The translations under genes and the position numbers were made by a program. From the NCBI GenBank assembly GCA_020440645.1, contig JAGRNR010000003.1, positions 85,463-149,462 of the forward strand: a DNA stretch of 64,000 nt, written 5' to 3'. This document shows, in pieces, positions 42,884 to 52,200 of this stretch (position 1 is the stretch's first letter; every line of letters begins with the position of its first letter). The notes under the pieces are model-generated. The model worked only from the letters and a program-made list of their open reading frames with translations, was not told the origin of the DNA and searched no databases. Source of the stretch: JAHEFU01 sp020440645. GTDB lineage: Bacteria > 4484-113 > JAFGCY01.

Positions 42884-43564
42884 TCACTCCACTTCGCTGA
42901 AATCCAGCCAGCTGTGCTGATCATCCGCGTGCATCTCGCAGCGCTCCAGTTCCAGCTCGACTGACATCGCCGGGCAGGAGGTCACGATCGTGTGGAACTC
43001 TCCGGACTCCCCACAGTGGTCCACATCCTCCGGCAGGGCGCTGAGCAGCTCCGCATCAAACCGCCGCCCCAGCAGTTCCGCCGGCAGCCGGTCATGCTGT
43101 ACGCAGCAGACCACCGCCTGCAGCCCGCCCGCGATCATCTCCTGTGCCAGCTCCCCCGTGTCACGTTGCCAGAGTGGGAACAGCAGGTCCAGCCCCGTAT
43201 CGGCAAACAGCTTTTCCCGGTACTCACGGATGTCCGCCAGTTGCAGGTCGCCAAAGGCCAGCGCCGTGATGTCATTCCCCAGCAGCAGGTAGGCGCAGTC
43301 CCGCAAACGCTGTTCATAGTCCTCGTTCGGACAGGGCCAGGGCAGGCTGACTTCATAGAGTGGCAGTCCGATAGCCGCAACCTGCGCATATAGCACATCA
43401 CGGCTCGTGCCATGGATTCCGACCGACCCGTCACCCTCCCGCACCGTTGTCAGGAGCGCCGCCACCTCATAGCGCTCATCCTGCATCAGCTCCGACAGCA
43501 GCCAGGCACTGTCCTTGCCGCTGCTCCAGGCTACGGCCACCTTCTGTCTCGCTCCGTCTACCAC
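42884..43564 (-). CDS. DUF71 (diphthine-ammonia ligase family) N-type ATP pyrophosphatase, probable B12-salvage type
   Basis: A 226-residue protein with the PP-loop AVAWSSGKDSAW near the N-terminus and the family motifs FGDLQLADIREYRE and GESGEFHTIV. The DUF71 family splits into the eukaryotic/archaeal diphthamide ligase and a bacterial group predicted from gene neighbourhoods to act in B12 salvage (DUF71-B12). Bacteria lack diphthamide, and the gene overlaps a cobalamin-binding-protein-like gene by seven bases, so the second role is likely here. GTG 43564 follows GGGAGG. The reaction it catalyses is not known. Confidence 0.8.
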   Translation of the reverse strand: MVDGARQKVAVAWSSGKDSAWLLSELMQDERYEVAALLTTVREGDGSVGIHGTSRDVLYAQVAAIGLPLYEVSLPWPCPNEDYEQRLRDCAYLLLGNDITALAFGDLQLADIREYREKLFADTGLDLLFPLWQRDTGELAQEMIAGGLQAVVCCVQHDRLPAELLGRRFDAELLSALPEDVDHCGESGEFHTIVTSCPAMSVELELERCEMHADDQHSWLDFSEVE

Positions 43565-44514
43565 GGCAGTCCTCCCAGTTTCATCAGTGACTTGCTGAAC
43601 ATCGCCCGCTGGTCATCAAGCAGCTCAGGGTGCAGCACCAGGTTGAGCAGCCACATTGATTCATACAGCCGCGGACCGGGACGGTTGAAGAAGTGGCTGC
43701 CATCGCTGAACCAGACCTGCCTGTTGGCAACCGCCGGCCAGTGCGCCGGCAGCCGCTTCATCAGGATGTCCGCCTCCCGCAGTCCACGAGCCAGGTCAAA
43801 GCCGCAGGGGTGCACCAGCACCACTTCCGGGGCGATGCCAGCCAGCTGCTCATCGGTCAGCGGTGTGCTGTGCTGTCCCCGTTCTGTCAGCAGCGGTTCT
43901 CCCCCGGCCATCTTAATAAGCTCCGCCATCCACAGCCCGCCCGCCATCAGCGGCTCGATCCACTCCACTGTCAGCACAGGCACCGCCGGACGCCCCGACC
44001 TGACCCAGTTCATCTGCAGGGCCAGCATAGAGCGTGCGGTCTGCTGCTTGAGGCGCTCCCCCTCCTGCTCACTTCCCAGCGCGCAGCCAGCATCCTCGAA
44101 ATCCTGCAGCACCTGCTGCAGGTCCTGCGGCGACTGGCTGACAAGCACGGTGTCCGGCCCGCACCACTGCCGCACCGCCTGCTGCACGTCATCCAGGCTC
44201 GGGGCGCATACCCGGCACAGGTCCTGCGTGAACACGATGCCGGGCTTCAGTCCACGCAGCAGCTCAGTGTCCACGTTGTAGATTGACAACGCCGACTCCA
44301 GCACGGAGCGCACCGCGCCGTCGATCCCGGCGCTTGAGTCCGGGATCCGGTAGCGTGGGCTGGTCAGCTTCGGCAGCTCTCCCACCCCGGCCGGGTAGTC
44401 GCATTCATGGCTGACACCGACCAGGTTGTCCCGGCCGCCCAGCGCACAGATGATCTCAGTGGCGGATGGCAGCAGGCTGGCGATGCGCAGCTCAGGGGGC
44501 AGCGTGGAATTCAC
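43558..44514 (-). CDS. BtuF-like cobalamin-binding protein without signal peptide
   Basis: A 318-residue class III substrate-binding fold protein: RIASLLPSATEIICALGGRDNLVGVSHECDYP is the typical BtuF start, read here in one piece, then TQDLCRVCAPS, WIEPLMAGGLWMAELIKMAGG, and APEVVLVHPCGFDL. True BtuF is periplasmic, but this protein starts directly with the fold and has no signal peptide or lipobox, so it appears cytoplasmic. Together with the overlapping DUF71 gene it suggests an intracellular cobamide-binding or salvage function. The GTG start has AGGA seven bases before it. No BtuCD transporter genes are in the window. Confidence 0.8.
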   Translation of the reverse strand: MNSTLPPELRIASLLPSATEIICALGGRDNLVGVSHECDYPAGVGELPKLTSPRYRIPDSSAGIDGAVRSVLESALSIYNVDTELLRGLKPGIVFTQDLCRVCAPSLDDVQQAVRQWCGPDTVLVSQSPQDLQQVLQDFEDAGCALGSEQEGERLKQQTARSMLALQMNWVRSGRPAVPVLTVEWIEPLMAGGLWMAELIKMAGGEPLLTERGQHSTPLTDEQLAGIAPEVVLVHPCGFDLARGLREADILMKRLPAHWPAVANRQVWFSDGSHFFNRPGPRLYESMWLLNLVLHPELLDDQRAMFSKSLMKLGGLPW

Positions 44515-44577
44515 CTGACTATCCTAGCGCAGCGGGCATGCTAAGCTGGAGGCAGCAGCAAATCCTGCGGGGGAAAT

Positions 44578-45213
44578 GTGCCCGTCCATCAATCATTGCT
44601 CAGGCTGATCAGCCTCACTCCGAGCCTGCCGGCCTTCGCCCGGCCCGCGCTGGGCCTCGCAGTACGCCTCGGCCTGGTGCGCTCCGCCCAGCTGGAAGTG
44701 GTGCTGCGCTACCTCGATACCGCCGACGAGGCGGTCAACTGGTGGCCGCCCGTACCACTGATCATCCTTTCCGTCCTGCTGCTGCTGGCCAGCATTGCGC
44801 TGTTCATCGCATGCCTCGTCGAATTCATCTTCCGGCCTCATCCGCTCTGGCTGGCCTGGACGGAGTTCGTGTTGTCAATCGCCTGCTTCTGGTCTCCCCT
44901 GTTCATCCTCGCCGCCCACTATGCCGCCAAGGTACGCATGCTGCACCGCTTCGCCCAAGAGGAATCCGCCAACCTGAACCGCCTGGCAGAGAGCACGGCC
45001 AGCAACATCCGCCAGGGCCATGCCAGCATCCGGGCCGCGACGGACGCACAGCTGCAGCGCATGCAGGAAAGCAGCCGGGAGCAGATGGAGCGCCTGCAGC
45101 AGGCCGGCGGTGAAACCGCATCCCGCATCGGGGAGGCCACGGAAGCGCATGGCCGCAGGCTGCGCGGAATGTTCAGCCGCCGGCCATCACCGGAAAACAA
45201 AGAGCCGGAGTGA
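44578..45213 (+). CDS. membrane protein with C-terminal coiled coil, unknown function
   Basis: A 211-residue protein starting at GTG 44578 behind GGGGGA. Two membrane helices (PLIILSVLLLLASIALFIACLV and a second around FVLSIACFWSPLFILAAHYA) are followed by about 90 charged, helical residues (FAQEESANLNRLAESTASNI, QLQRMQESSREQMERLQQAG), a likely cytoplasmic coiled coil. I do not recognise a family. It is divergent from the BtuF-like gene with about 60 bases between starts. Confidence 0.6.
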   Translation: MPVHQSLLRLISLTPSLPAFARPALGLAVRLGLVRSAQLEVVLRYLDTADEAVNWWPPVPLIILSVLLLLASIALFIACLVEFIFRPHPLWLAWTEFVLSIACFWSPLFILAAHYAAKVRMLHRFAQEESANLNRLAESTASNIRQGHASIRAATDAQLQRMQESSREQMERLQQAGGETASRIGEATEAHGRRLRGMFSRRPSPENKEPE

Positions 45214-45256
45214 GCACTGCCCACCCCGGCTAGAATCCGTTGATTCAGCAGCCCAG

Positions 45257-45979
45257 TCAGTCGTACTCGACCGGGTAACCGCCTCCGTTCTGCCAGGAGT
45301 CGTCCATGTAGACGGTCACGCTGACATCGAAGCTGTTGTAGCCGCCTGCCGTACGCGAGTGGCTCAGGTACAGGTCGAACTTGACCTCCATCCCGAAGTA
45401 GGACAGCAGGTTGGTGCGCACGGCCTGCCAGGCATCCTCAAAGCCCATTGCGGGGCTGATCGTCTCGGTGCCTCCCGGCAGGTCGATCGTCACGGCGCTG
45501 CCATCCTGCGAGTTCTTCCAGAAGTAACCGGAGCTGACGGGGCGCAGCTCGGTCGGCAGGTCGGAAAACTCACCTGTGAGCGGGAAGGCCTCCATCACCA
45601 CCTGCACATCCGCCGGGCTCATCTTCATGAAGTCGATCCAGTACTCCCACTTGTCGCCGTTCTGCACGTCGCCACCGATTGACACCGGGTAGTCACGGTA
45701 CTGGATCATCCGCTCCTCGCCACGCGCGCTGCGGGCCTCATTGACTGTCTTGACGATCGTGCCGACCGCGTAGTTGTACTCCATCGGCAGCTTGTCGCCC
45801 CACCAGTTGTAGTTCGGCGGCTGGCTGAGCTGGGTGCCGCTGGTCAGCACGAGCCGCGTGCCGAAGATGAAGGAACGGTCAGCGGACTCGTCCTGGGCCA
45901 GCGCCCTGCCGGAAATGACAACCCCCAGCAGCAGCGCCGCCAGGAGCACGGAAATACCTCGAATACTGAAAATGGACAT
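45257..45979 (-). CDS. secreted protein of unknown function
   Basis: A 240-residue protein with a Sec signal peptide (GISVLLAALLLGVVISGRALAQ, cleavage likely after ALA). The mature part is rich in aromatic residues and Asp (NYNWWGDKLPMEYNYAVG, KWEYWIDFMKMSPADV, FDVSVTVYMDDSW) and contains no Cys, heme or zinc motif. I do not recognise a domain. ATG 45979 follows AGGGG. It is a single gene between unrelated neighbours. Confidence 0.65.
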   Translation of the reverse strand: MSIFSIRGISVLLAALLLGVVISGRALAQDESADRSFIFGTRLVLTSGTQLSQPPNYNWWGDKLPMEYNYAVGTIVKTVNEARSARGEERMIQYRDYPVSIGGDVQNGDKWEYWIDFMKMSPADVQVVMEAFPLTGEFSDLPTELRPVSSGYFWKNSQDGSAVTIDLPGGTETISPAMGFEDAWQAVRTNLLSYFGMEVKFDLYLSHSRTAGGYNSFDVSVTVYMDDSWQNGGGYPVEYD

Positions 45980-46035
45980 TTCAAACCCCTTTACCAGATA
46001 CCGTCATTCTACTATCGGCCGAGGGCGGGAAATGC

Positions 46036-46079
46036 AAAACAGCCCCAGCCCGGACCGGCAGGGGGATGTGCCGGACCGG
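46036..46079 (-). terminator. terminator of the FAS1 gene
   Basis: On the minus strand an 11-pair stem with one mismatch (arms 46069-46079 and 46050-46060, eight-base loop) is followed ten bases later by TTTT. It lies 30 bases after the FAS1 stop. The gap between stem and T-run is longer than usual. Confidence 0.45.
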
Positions 46080-46111
46080 ACCGAAGCTGCATTGCAGCAC
46101 GGATGCGCTGC

Positions 46112-47041
46112 TTACTGGTTAGGGGGAAGTATCACCTGGTCAATCACGTGGATCACGCCATTTGACGCGATGATGTCTGCGCTGGTGACGGTCGCCCCGT
46201 CGATCATCAGGCTGTTGCCACTCAGGCTGAGAGCGGCATTGTCGCCGTTCACCATGTTGATCTGGGACTGACCCACCAGCACATCGGACCTGAAACCACC
46301 CGGCGCGACATGGTAGGTCAGGATGTCAACCAGCAGGTCCTTGTTCTCCGGCAGCAGCAGGCTGTCCAGCGTACCGGCCGGCAGGGCCGCGAAGGCATCG
46401 TCAGTCGGGGCGAACACCGTGAACGGGCCGCTGCCACGCAGGGTGTCCACCAGGTCGGCAGCCTGCAGCGCTGCCACCAGGGTGCTGAAGCTGGCATTGC
46501 CGGCCGCGATGTCAACGATGTCCTGCGGCAGCAGCACTGCATCAATCACGTGGATCACGCCGTTGCTGGCCTCGATGTCCGTCGTCACGATGCGGGCCAT
46601 GCTGCTGCTGTTGCCGATCATCGGGCTGTTGCCCGCGCTGACCTCCAGCGGCTGGCCGAACACACTCTCCAGGCTGGAACTGCCCAGCACTGCGGCCGCG
46701 CGCAGCTCCCCGCTGACGACGTGGTAGCTCAGGATGTCAGCCAGCTGCTGCTCGTTCTGTGGCTGCAGCAGGCTGTCCAGCGTGCCCGCCGGCAGGGCCG
46801 CGAAGGCCGCATCCGTCGGTGCGAACACCGTGAAGTTGCCACTGCCGCTGAGCGTGCTGTCGAGCCCGGTGGCCTCCAGCGCGGTCACCAGCGTGCTGAA
46901 TGATCCCGCCTCACGGGCTGTATCAACGATGTTCTCCAGCTGCGGCTGCGGCTGGCCCGTGCCGTTGTCACCGTCACCACCGCAGGCCGTGGCGGCGAGC
47001 ATCACCATTATCACAACCAACATTCCAAGCATTCTGTACAT
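46112..47041 (-). CDS. exported protein with two FAS1 (fasciclin) domains
   Basis: A 309-residue exported protein, probably a lipoprotein (hydrophobic MLGMLVVIMVMLAATAC then GG). Two tandem FAS1 domains cover the rest. Each has the pair SFSTLV(T/A)AL and FTVFAPTD(A/D)AFAALPAGTLDSLL, the H-box YHV, and ends ASNGVIHVID(A/Q)V(L/I)LP. Such proteins mediate adhesion or bind small ligands at the surface. ATG 47041 lies behind GGAGACAGAGGT. DNA of the two domains is also similar, indicating an internal duplication. Confidence 0.9.
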   Translation of the reverse strand: MYRMLGMLVVIMVMLAATACGGDGDNGTGQPQPQLENIVDTAREAGSFSTLVTALEATGLDSTLSGSGNFTVFAPTDAAFAALPAGTLDSLLQPQNEQQLADILSYHVVSGELRAAAVLGSSSLESVFGQPLEVSAGNSPMIGNSSSMARIVTTDIEASNGVIHVIDAVLLPQDIVDIAAGNASFSTLVAALQAADLVDTLRGSGPFTVFAPTDDAFAALPAGTLDSLLLPENKDLLVDILTYHVAPGGFRSDVLVGQSQINMVNGDNAALSLSGNSLMIDGATVTSADIIASNGVIHVIDQVILPPNQ

Positions 47042-47127
47042 ACCTCTGTCTCCTTGCAGCTTGAAGGTTCAAGTACCTAGAAGTTACCGACCGATTGTCA
47101 GGAAAGTGTCGGCCTCAGTTCAGGAGA

Positions 47128-47595
47128 CTATGGAGAAGCTGTCGGCACTCGGTCGGGTTGACGAGGGGCTGCCGGCCGGTGTGTGCGTGTGAACACCAGT
47201 GCCCCGAGCAGCACCGATGGCAATGCCAGCACAGCCAGCGCCGGACCGTACCAGCCAGGCGGGGCCGCCCGGCCAGCTTCAGTGGGCATGCTCAGCGCAT
47301 ACAGCACACCGAGCACCAGCGTCACCAGCCCGAGCGCCAGCGCATGACCTAGTGGCCTGTCCGGCGAGAGCCGCGCGCAGACATATCCACCGAAAGCCGC
47401 GGAAACCACGCTCAGCATCAGGTTCGTTGCCAGGTAGGCACCGTCAGCGGTCTTCTTCCACTGAGGCACGATCGTTACGGCTATCACCAGCAGGATGATC
47501 ACCAGCAATGACAGCGTAAGATAGCCTGCCACAACCGCCCAGATGCTGCGCAGGATTGTCACGGCGCTGCGGCCGTTGTTTTTGCTTCCATTCAT
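47128..47595 (-). CDS. small polytopic membrane protein
   Basis: A 155-residue protein with four predicted membrane helices (SIWAVVAGYLTLSLLVIILL, LATNLMLSVVSAAFGGYV, ALALGLVTLVLGVLYAL, ALAVLALPSVLLGALV). No family motif was recognised. ATG 47595 shares a base with the stop of the BtrH-like gene, behind GGGAGG, so the two are translationally coupled and probably function together. Confidence 0.65.
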   Translation of the reverse strand: MNGSKNNGRSAVTILRSIWAVVAGYLTLSLLVIILLVIAVTIVPQWKKTADGAYLATNLMLSVVSAAFGGYVCARLSPDRPLGHALALGLVTLVLGVLYALSMPTEAGRAAPPGWYGPALAVLALPSVLLGALVFTRTHRPAAPRQPDRVPTASP

Positions 47596-48893
47596 CACAG
47601 CACCTCCCGCAGTGTTGCCAGCGCGTCACGCTCAGCTATGCAGATCGCCGTGAGCTGCTGCTGCGCGCGGGCCAGCATGCTGTCAACTGCTGACGCATCC
47701 AAGGGATATTGCGAGGAGGCGTGCTTCTTGAGTTCGCCGATCCGCTGCCAGATTTCGCTGCGCTCCAGCTCCACTTCCGCCGGGCTGTTGTAGCTTTCCG
47801 CGCGCAGTTCATACAACTCACGTGCCTGCCCGAGCAGGCTCTTACCAGCCGGCAGCAGCGTATCCGCCAGTTCAGTCCACTGCGCGCCGATACCGCGGTA
47901 AGTATCCGCCAGTGCGGCCAGTCCCTTGTTGCCAGTCTGCTGGCCGGCCTCCGCGAGGAAGTCAGCATACAGCGGCCTGAGCATCCCGCCGCCGCTGAAG
48001 TAATGCTCGATGCAGTCATAGGCCCAGGTCTGCGCCGTCCAGAGGTGCCGGCCCGCCGGGAACAGCACGGCCCAGCTCGACTTGCCGGTGCTGCCATGCA
48101 ACTGCTTCGCCCAGTCCTCGAACGCCGCCAGTGTGAAGTTTTTCATCCGTCCCGTTGTCAGGCCGTCCGCGCAGGCCTGCAGCCCGCTGCCGATTGCAGC
48201 AGTCAGGTCCACCGCCTTGCCACCACCAGTCACTGCCAGCAGGCGCTGCTTATCCTTCTTTATCCGCAGCCGCGCGCGTTCAAGGTCCGCAAACGGCACT
48301 TCAAGCGGTTCGTCCGTCAGGTCGCTCAGCACGGCCACTTCCCGCGCCTCATCCAGCGACTGCACTGTGAGCACGTGGTAGCCGCCACCACTCATCCAGG
48401 CTGGCAGTCCGTGGTAGGGCAGCTCCGCCATGTCCAGCCAGGCCGCCACCGGGCCATGCGCCAGCGCCTCGCGCAGCTGCTCCCAGCCCTTCTTCGCAGC
48501 ACTGCTCTCCCAGACCTTGCACTCCACTCCGAGCCGCGCAAGGCAGCCTTCCATGAACTCAAGGTTGTCATGCCACATATGCCGGCCGGCCGCAAAGAAT
48601 GAACTGAAGTCCTCCTTCTCGTAACGGAAGGTGAACACTCCGGCTCCCAGCCCGCCCGCGATACCCAGCAGCATCGCCTCGCTGAATGGCTGCTTCGTCG
48701 CGGGATTCACGACGCCGGCCGCGGCCAGCATGATGCGCAATGCCGTGGTCGCGGGATTGATGCCGGGGTAATGCGTGATGCCCGCCTGCGGGGCTGCGGC
48801 GGCGATCACCTGCCGCCGGGCCGAGCTGTAGCTCTCGCCCGTCTTCCTCATCCGCTCGCGTACGAGCTTCTTGAAACTGCTTCGTTTCGTCAT
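47595..48893 (-). CDS. BtrH N-terminal/DUF4872 domain protein
   Basis: A 432-residue cytoplasmic protein. After a basic N-terminal segment (KRSSFKKLVRERMRKTGESY) comes a region with the feel of BtrH_N: HYPGINPATTALRI, LLGIAGGLGAGVFTF and WLDMAELPYHGLPAW, then GGYHVLTVQSLDE, which fit the cysteine-protease-like acyltransferase fold of the butirosin enzyme BtrH. A DUF4872-like helical C-terminal half follows. BtrH transfers an acyl side chain in butirosin synthesis, but no biosynthetic genes are adjacent here, so the substrate is unknown. The second of two ATG codons (48893) has the better distance from GGAG. Confidence 0.7.
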   Translation of the reverse strand: MTKRSSFKKLVRERMRKTGESYSSARRQVIAAAAPQAGITHYPGINPATTALRIMLAAAGVVNPATKQPFSEAMLLGIAGGLGAGVFTFRYEKEDFSSFFAAGRHMWHDNLEFMEGCLARLGVECKVWESSAAKKGWEQLREALAHGPVAAWLDMAELPYHGLPAWMSGGGYHVLTVQSLDEAREVAVLSDLTDEPLEVPFADLERARLRIKKDKQRLLAVTGGGKAVDLTAAIGSGLQACADGLTTGRMKNFTLAAFEDWAKQLHGSTGKSSWAVLFPAGRHLWTAQTWAYDCIEHYFSGGGMLRPLYADFLAEAGQQTGNKGLAALADTYRGIGAQWTELADTLLPAGKSLLGQARELYELRAESYNSPAEVELERSEIWQRIGELKKHASSQYPLDASAVDSMLARAQQQLTAICIAERDALATLREVL

Positions 48894-48989
48894 CATTCAC
48901 TCCACTTGCCGCACGGACTCACACCCCTGCGCGGTCCCGGCCCATGCAGCGGACCGAATGAATGATACAAAAGGCAGTCACCCCGAGGA

Positions 48990-49063
48990 CAGCGGCCCCC
49001 TTCGCCTCCGCATCGCCGTCCGGCGCAGGCGGACGGTCTGGAGGTCGGGTGCAGGGCGCACCC
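48990..49063 (-). repeat. hairpin-rich intergenic repeat, second copy
   Basis: In a 385-base gap before the phosphatase gene. CCGTCCG (49016-49022) pairs with CGGACGG (49030-49036), and GGGTGC (49047-49052) with GCACCC (49058-49063). The 17 bases at 49000-49016, read on the minus strand, are identical to 62627-62643 in the repeat cluster after phoU, so this is a diverged member of the same element. No gene was seen in the rest of the gap apart from the Pho box. Confidence 0.5.
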
Positions 49064-49179
49064 GTTAATAATGTATCAGCCCGATAGCGGCCGGTCAATC
49101 CCTGTCCTGTGAGGAAACGATGTGCAAAGCCCGGACATTCTGGCAACGATCCGGCGATCGGCCCCGATCCTGCCGCACC

Positions 49180-49222
49180 TTCACGGGCGGTTCACCGCAT
49201 GCACACATCACGGTAATAGCAT
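49180..49222 (+). promoter_or_regulatory. Pho box and -10 of the secreted phosphatase gene
   Basis: Three 11-base units in tandem: TTCACGGGCGG (49180-49190), TTCACCGCATG (49191-49201), CACACATCACG (49202-49212). Four bases later comes TAGCAT (49217-49222). The layout is the same as before the two pstS genes, which predicts PhoB control. Confidence 0.65.
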
Positions 49223-49281
49223 TCCGCTGACGGCAGCCACTGCCGCGGCACCCGGTTGGGCGCCCCTATGAGGAGGAATAC

Positions 49282-52200
49282 ATGACCAGGAATCGCAATG
49301 CGGGCCAGCTGCTGGCCTCGCTGATCGTCCCCGCCATGCTGCTGCTGTTCTGCGCGGCCTGCGGTGGCGGCAACGGACAGCCGGACCCGCCGGACAACGA
49401 AGCCACCATCAGCCAGGCCGAGACAGTCACGGGCAGCAACGGTGCCGTCGCCAACATCCCGGCCGGCAGCACCGTCACCAGTGACTCCGTCAGCAACGGC
49501 TCCATCCTGTTCAGCAGCAGCGCCGTCAGCCAGGCCGTGCTGGACACCTTCACCGCCACCCGCTTCGGCAGCGTGGCCTTCGGCCCCTCCGACTGCGTAT
49601 TCGACCGCGCGGTCAGCGTCAGCGTGCCAGCCGGCAGCGCGACGGGAGAGGTTGAGGTCTACCGCTACAACGACAGCTCCGTCTCCGCCGTGCCGGGCTG
49701 GACCAGCCTCGGCAAGGTTAACGTCTCCGGCGGCACCGCCACGGTCAGCACCACCCGCTTCGGTTCCTTCGTGGCCGGCAGTGAGCTTGAAGTCAGCATG
49801 CCTGAGCTCACGGTGACCGTGCCCAGCGGGCTTAAGGCCGGTGACAGCGCCAGCTGGCAGGCCAGCTGGAGCGGCGGCACTGCCCCCTACAGCATCGAGT
49901 GGAACTTCGGTGGCGGCGCGGATCCCAACACCGCGCAGTCCAGCAGTGCCACGAGCCCCGACAGCCGCAGCGTCGTGATGCTCAACAGCACCACCGCCGC
50001 CAAGACCTATACCTACAACGTCACCGTGCTTGATGACAACGGCAACGGCGACAGCGTCAGCGGCAGCTTCACGGTGGCCCCGCTCGATGTCGAGCCGGAG
50101 CCCTTCAAGCTGACCCTGTTCCACAACAACGACGGTGAGAGCCAGCTGCTCAACGCCGGCAGTGAGGAACTGCCCGACAGCGGCAACCTGTCCAGCTTCG
50201 GCGGCGCCGCCAACTTCATCACGAAGCTCAATGAGCTGCGCAGCGAGGCCGGCAGCTTCGCGGATGCCAGCGTGACGGTCTCCAGTGGTGACAACTTCCT
50301 CGCCGGCGCGGAATTCAACGCCAGCCTGCAGGACGGCACCTACTATGATGCGCTGGTGCTCGACGCGATCGGCTACGACGCGATCTGCCTCGGCAACCAC
50401 GACTTCGATTTCGGCCCGGACGTGCTCGCGGACTTCATCGGCGAGTTCTCCAGCAACGTGCCCTACCTCTCCAGCAACCTGGACTACTCTGACGAGCCGG
50501 ACCTGCAGGCGCTGGTCGGCGACCGCCTGTTCAAGAGCGTGACCGTCGAGAAGGGCGGCCGCAAGATCGGCATCGTCGGTGCCACCACCGAGCTGCTGAA
50601 CATCATCTCCAGCCCGCGCGGCGTGAGCGAAGCCGGCTACGGTCGCGAGTTCTCCAACCCGCGCAATGTCAGCGTGCTCAGCGCGCAGGCCAGCATCCAG
50701 GCCGAGGTTGACAGCCTGCAGGGCCAGGGCGTTGACATCATCATCCTGATCTCCCACATGCAGGGCATCAGCGAGGATGAGGCACTGATCTCCACCCTGC
50801 GCGGCATTGACGTCGCGGTTGCCGGCGGCGGCGATGAGCTGCTTGCCAACGGCGACTCCAGTGAGAACCTGATCCCCGGCGACGAGCCGGTGGCGGGCCG
50901 CAGCTATCCCGTGATCCTGCAGGATGCGGACGGCAGGGACATCCCGGTCGTCACCACCCCCGGCAACTACAAGTACGTCGGCCAGCTGACCGTCGAGTTC
51001 AATGACGCAGGCGAAGTGACCGGCGTGGACGCCGACCACTCCGGCCTGCAGCGCGTCGCCAACAGCGACTACCCGGACGCGGTAGTCGGCAATGCCGCCA
51101 TCGAGGGCAGCGTCAGCACTCCCGTCAGCAACAGCCTGGCGGCGCTGGCCGCCAACGTGATCGGCACCACCGAGGTTCCGCTCAACGGCCGCCGCGGCGG
51201 CTGGGATGACGTGAATGACAAACCCTCGATCGTCGGCGTGCGCAACTCCGAGACCAACCTCGGCAACCTCGACGCCGATGCCCTGCTCTGGCAGGCCAAC
51301 GAGCTGGCCGGCAGCTTCAGCGCACCGCTTGCCGATGTGGCCTTCCAGAACGGCGGCGGCATGCGCAACGACGCGATCATCGAGCCCGGCAACATCACCG
51401 AGCTTGACACCTTCGACATCAACGCCTTCCCGAACTTCGTCACGATCCTCGAGGGTGTGACCCACAGCACGCTGCGTGACATCCTGGAGAGCGCTGTCAA
51501 CGGCGTGCAGGGCACCAGCGGCGGCTTCCTGCAGGTCAGCGGCCTGCGCTTCGTCTACGACAAGGACGGCGACCCCTACGTGTTCGGCAGCCCCGGCAGC
51601 GGCACCCGCGTGCAGAACGCCTGGTTCAGGGATGGCACGCAGTTCATCAGCGACGGCATCGTGCTCAACCCGGGCACGAAGATCAACCTGGCGACGATCG
51701 ACTTCCTCGCCCGCGGCGGCGATGGCAGCCCGTTCGAGGGTGACAAGCTCTACACGCTGGGCGTCAGCTACCAGCAGGCGCTGCGCAACTACATCGAGGA
51801 CGGCCTCGGCGGCGTTGTCAGTGCTGAGCAGTACCCGTATGAGGGTGAGGATGGCGACATGAACATCCTGCCCGCCGAGCGCCGCATCCAGACCGTCAAC
51901 CCCGGCGGCTGGAGCATCGACTACCTGTCGACCTTCGACACCGGCCTTGGTGCCGGTTCCGCCGAGATCGTGACCTACGACCCCTACAGCAGGCGGATCT
52001 TCCTGACCAACGCCGGCGCGAAGAGCGTCAGCGTGGTTGACTACTCCGACCCGGCCACCCCGGTGGATGCCGGCTCCGGCATCGACACCAGCAGTTACGG
52101 CAGCCCGACCAGCTGCGTGGCCTGGGAGGGTTACGTCGCCGTCTCCATCGCCGCCGACCCGGAGACCGACCCCGGCGTCTGCAACATCTACGATGCGATG

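Noticed and set aside
42884..43564. Diphthamide synthase function for the DUF71 protein
   Set aside because: Diphthamide is a modification of archaeal and eukaryotic EF2; the bacterial context with a BtuF-like gene favours the B12-salvage group.
47125..47138. CTATGGAGAAG resembling the CCATACTTTC element in reverse
   Set aside because: It lies in the last codons and stop of the small membrane protein gene and shares only CTCCATA, so it is probably coding sequence.
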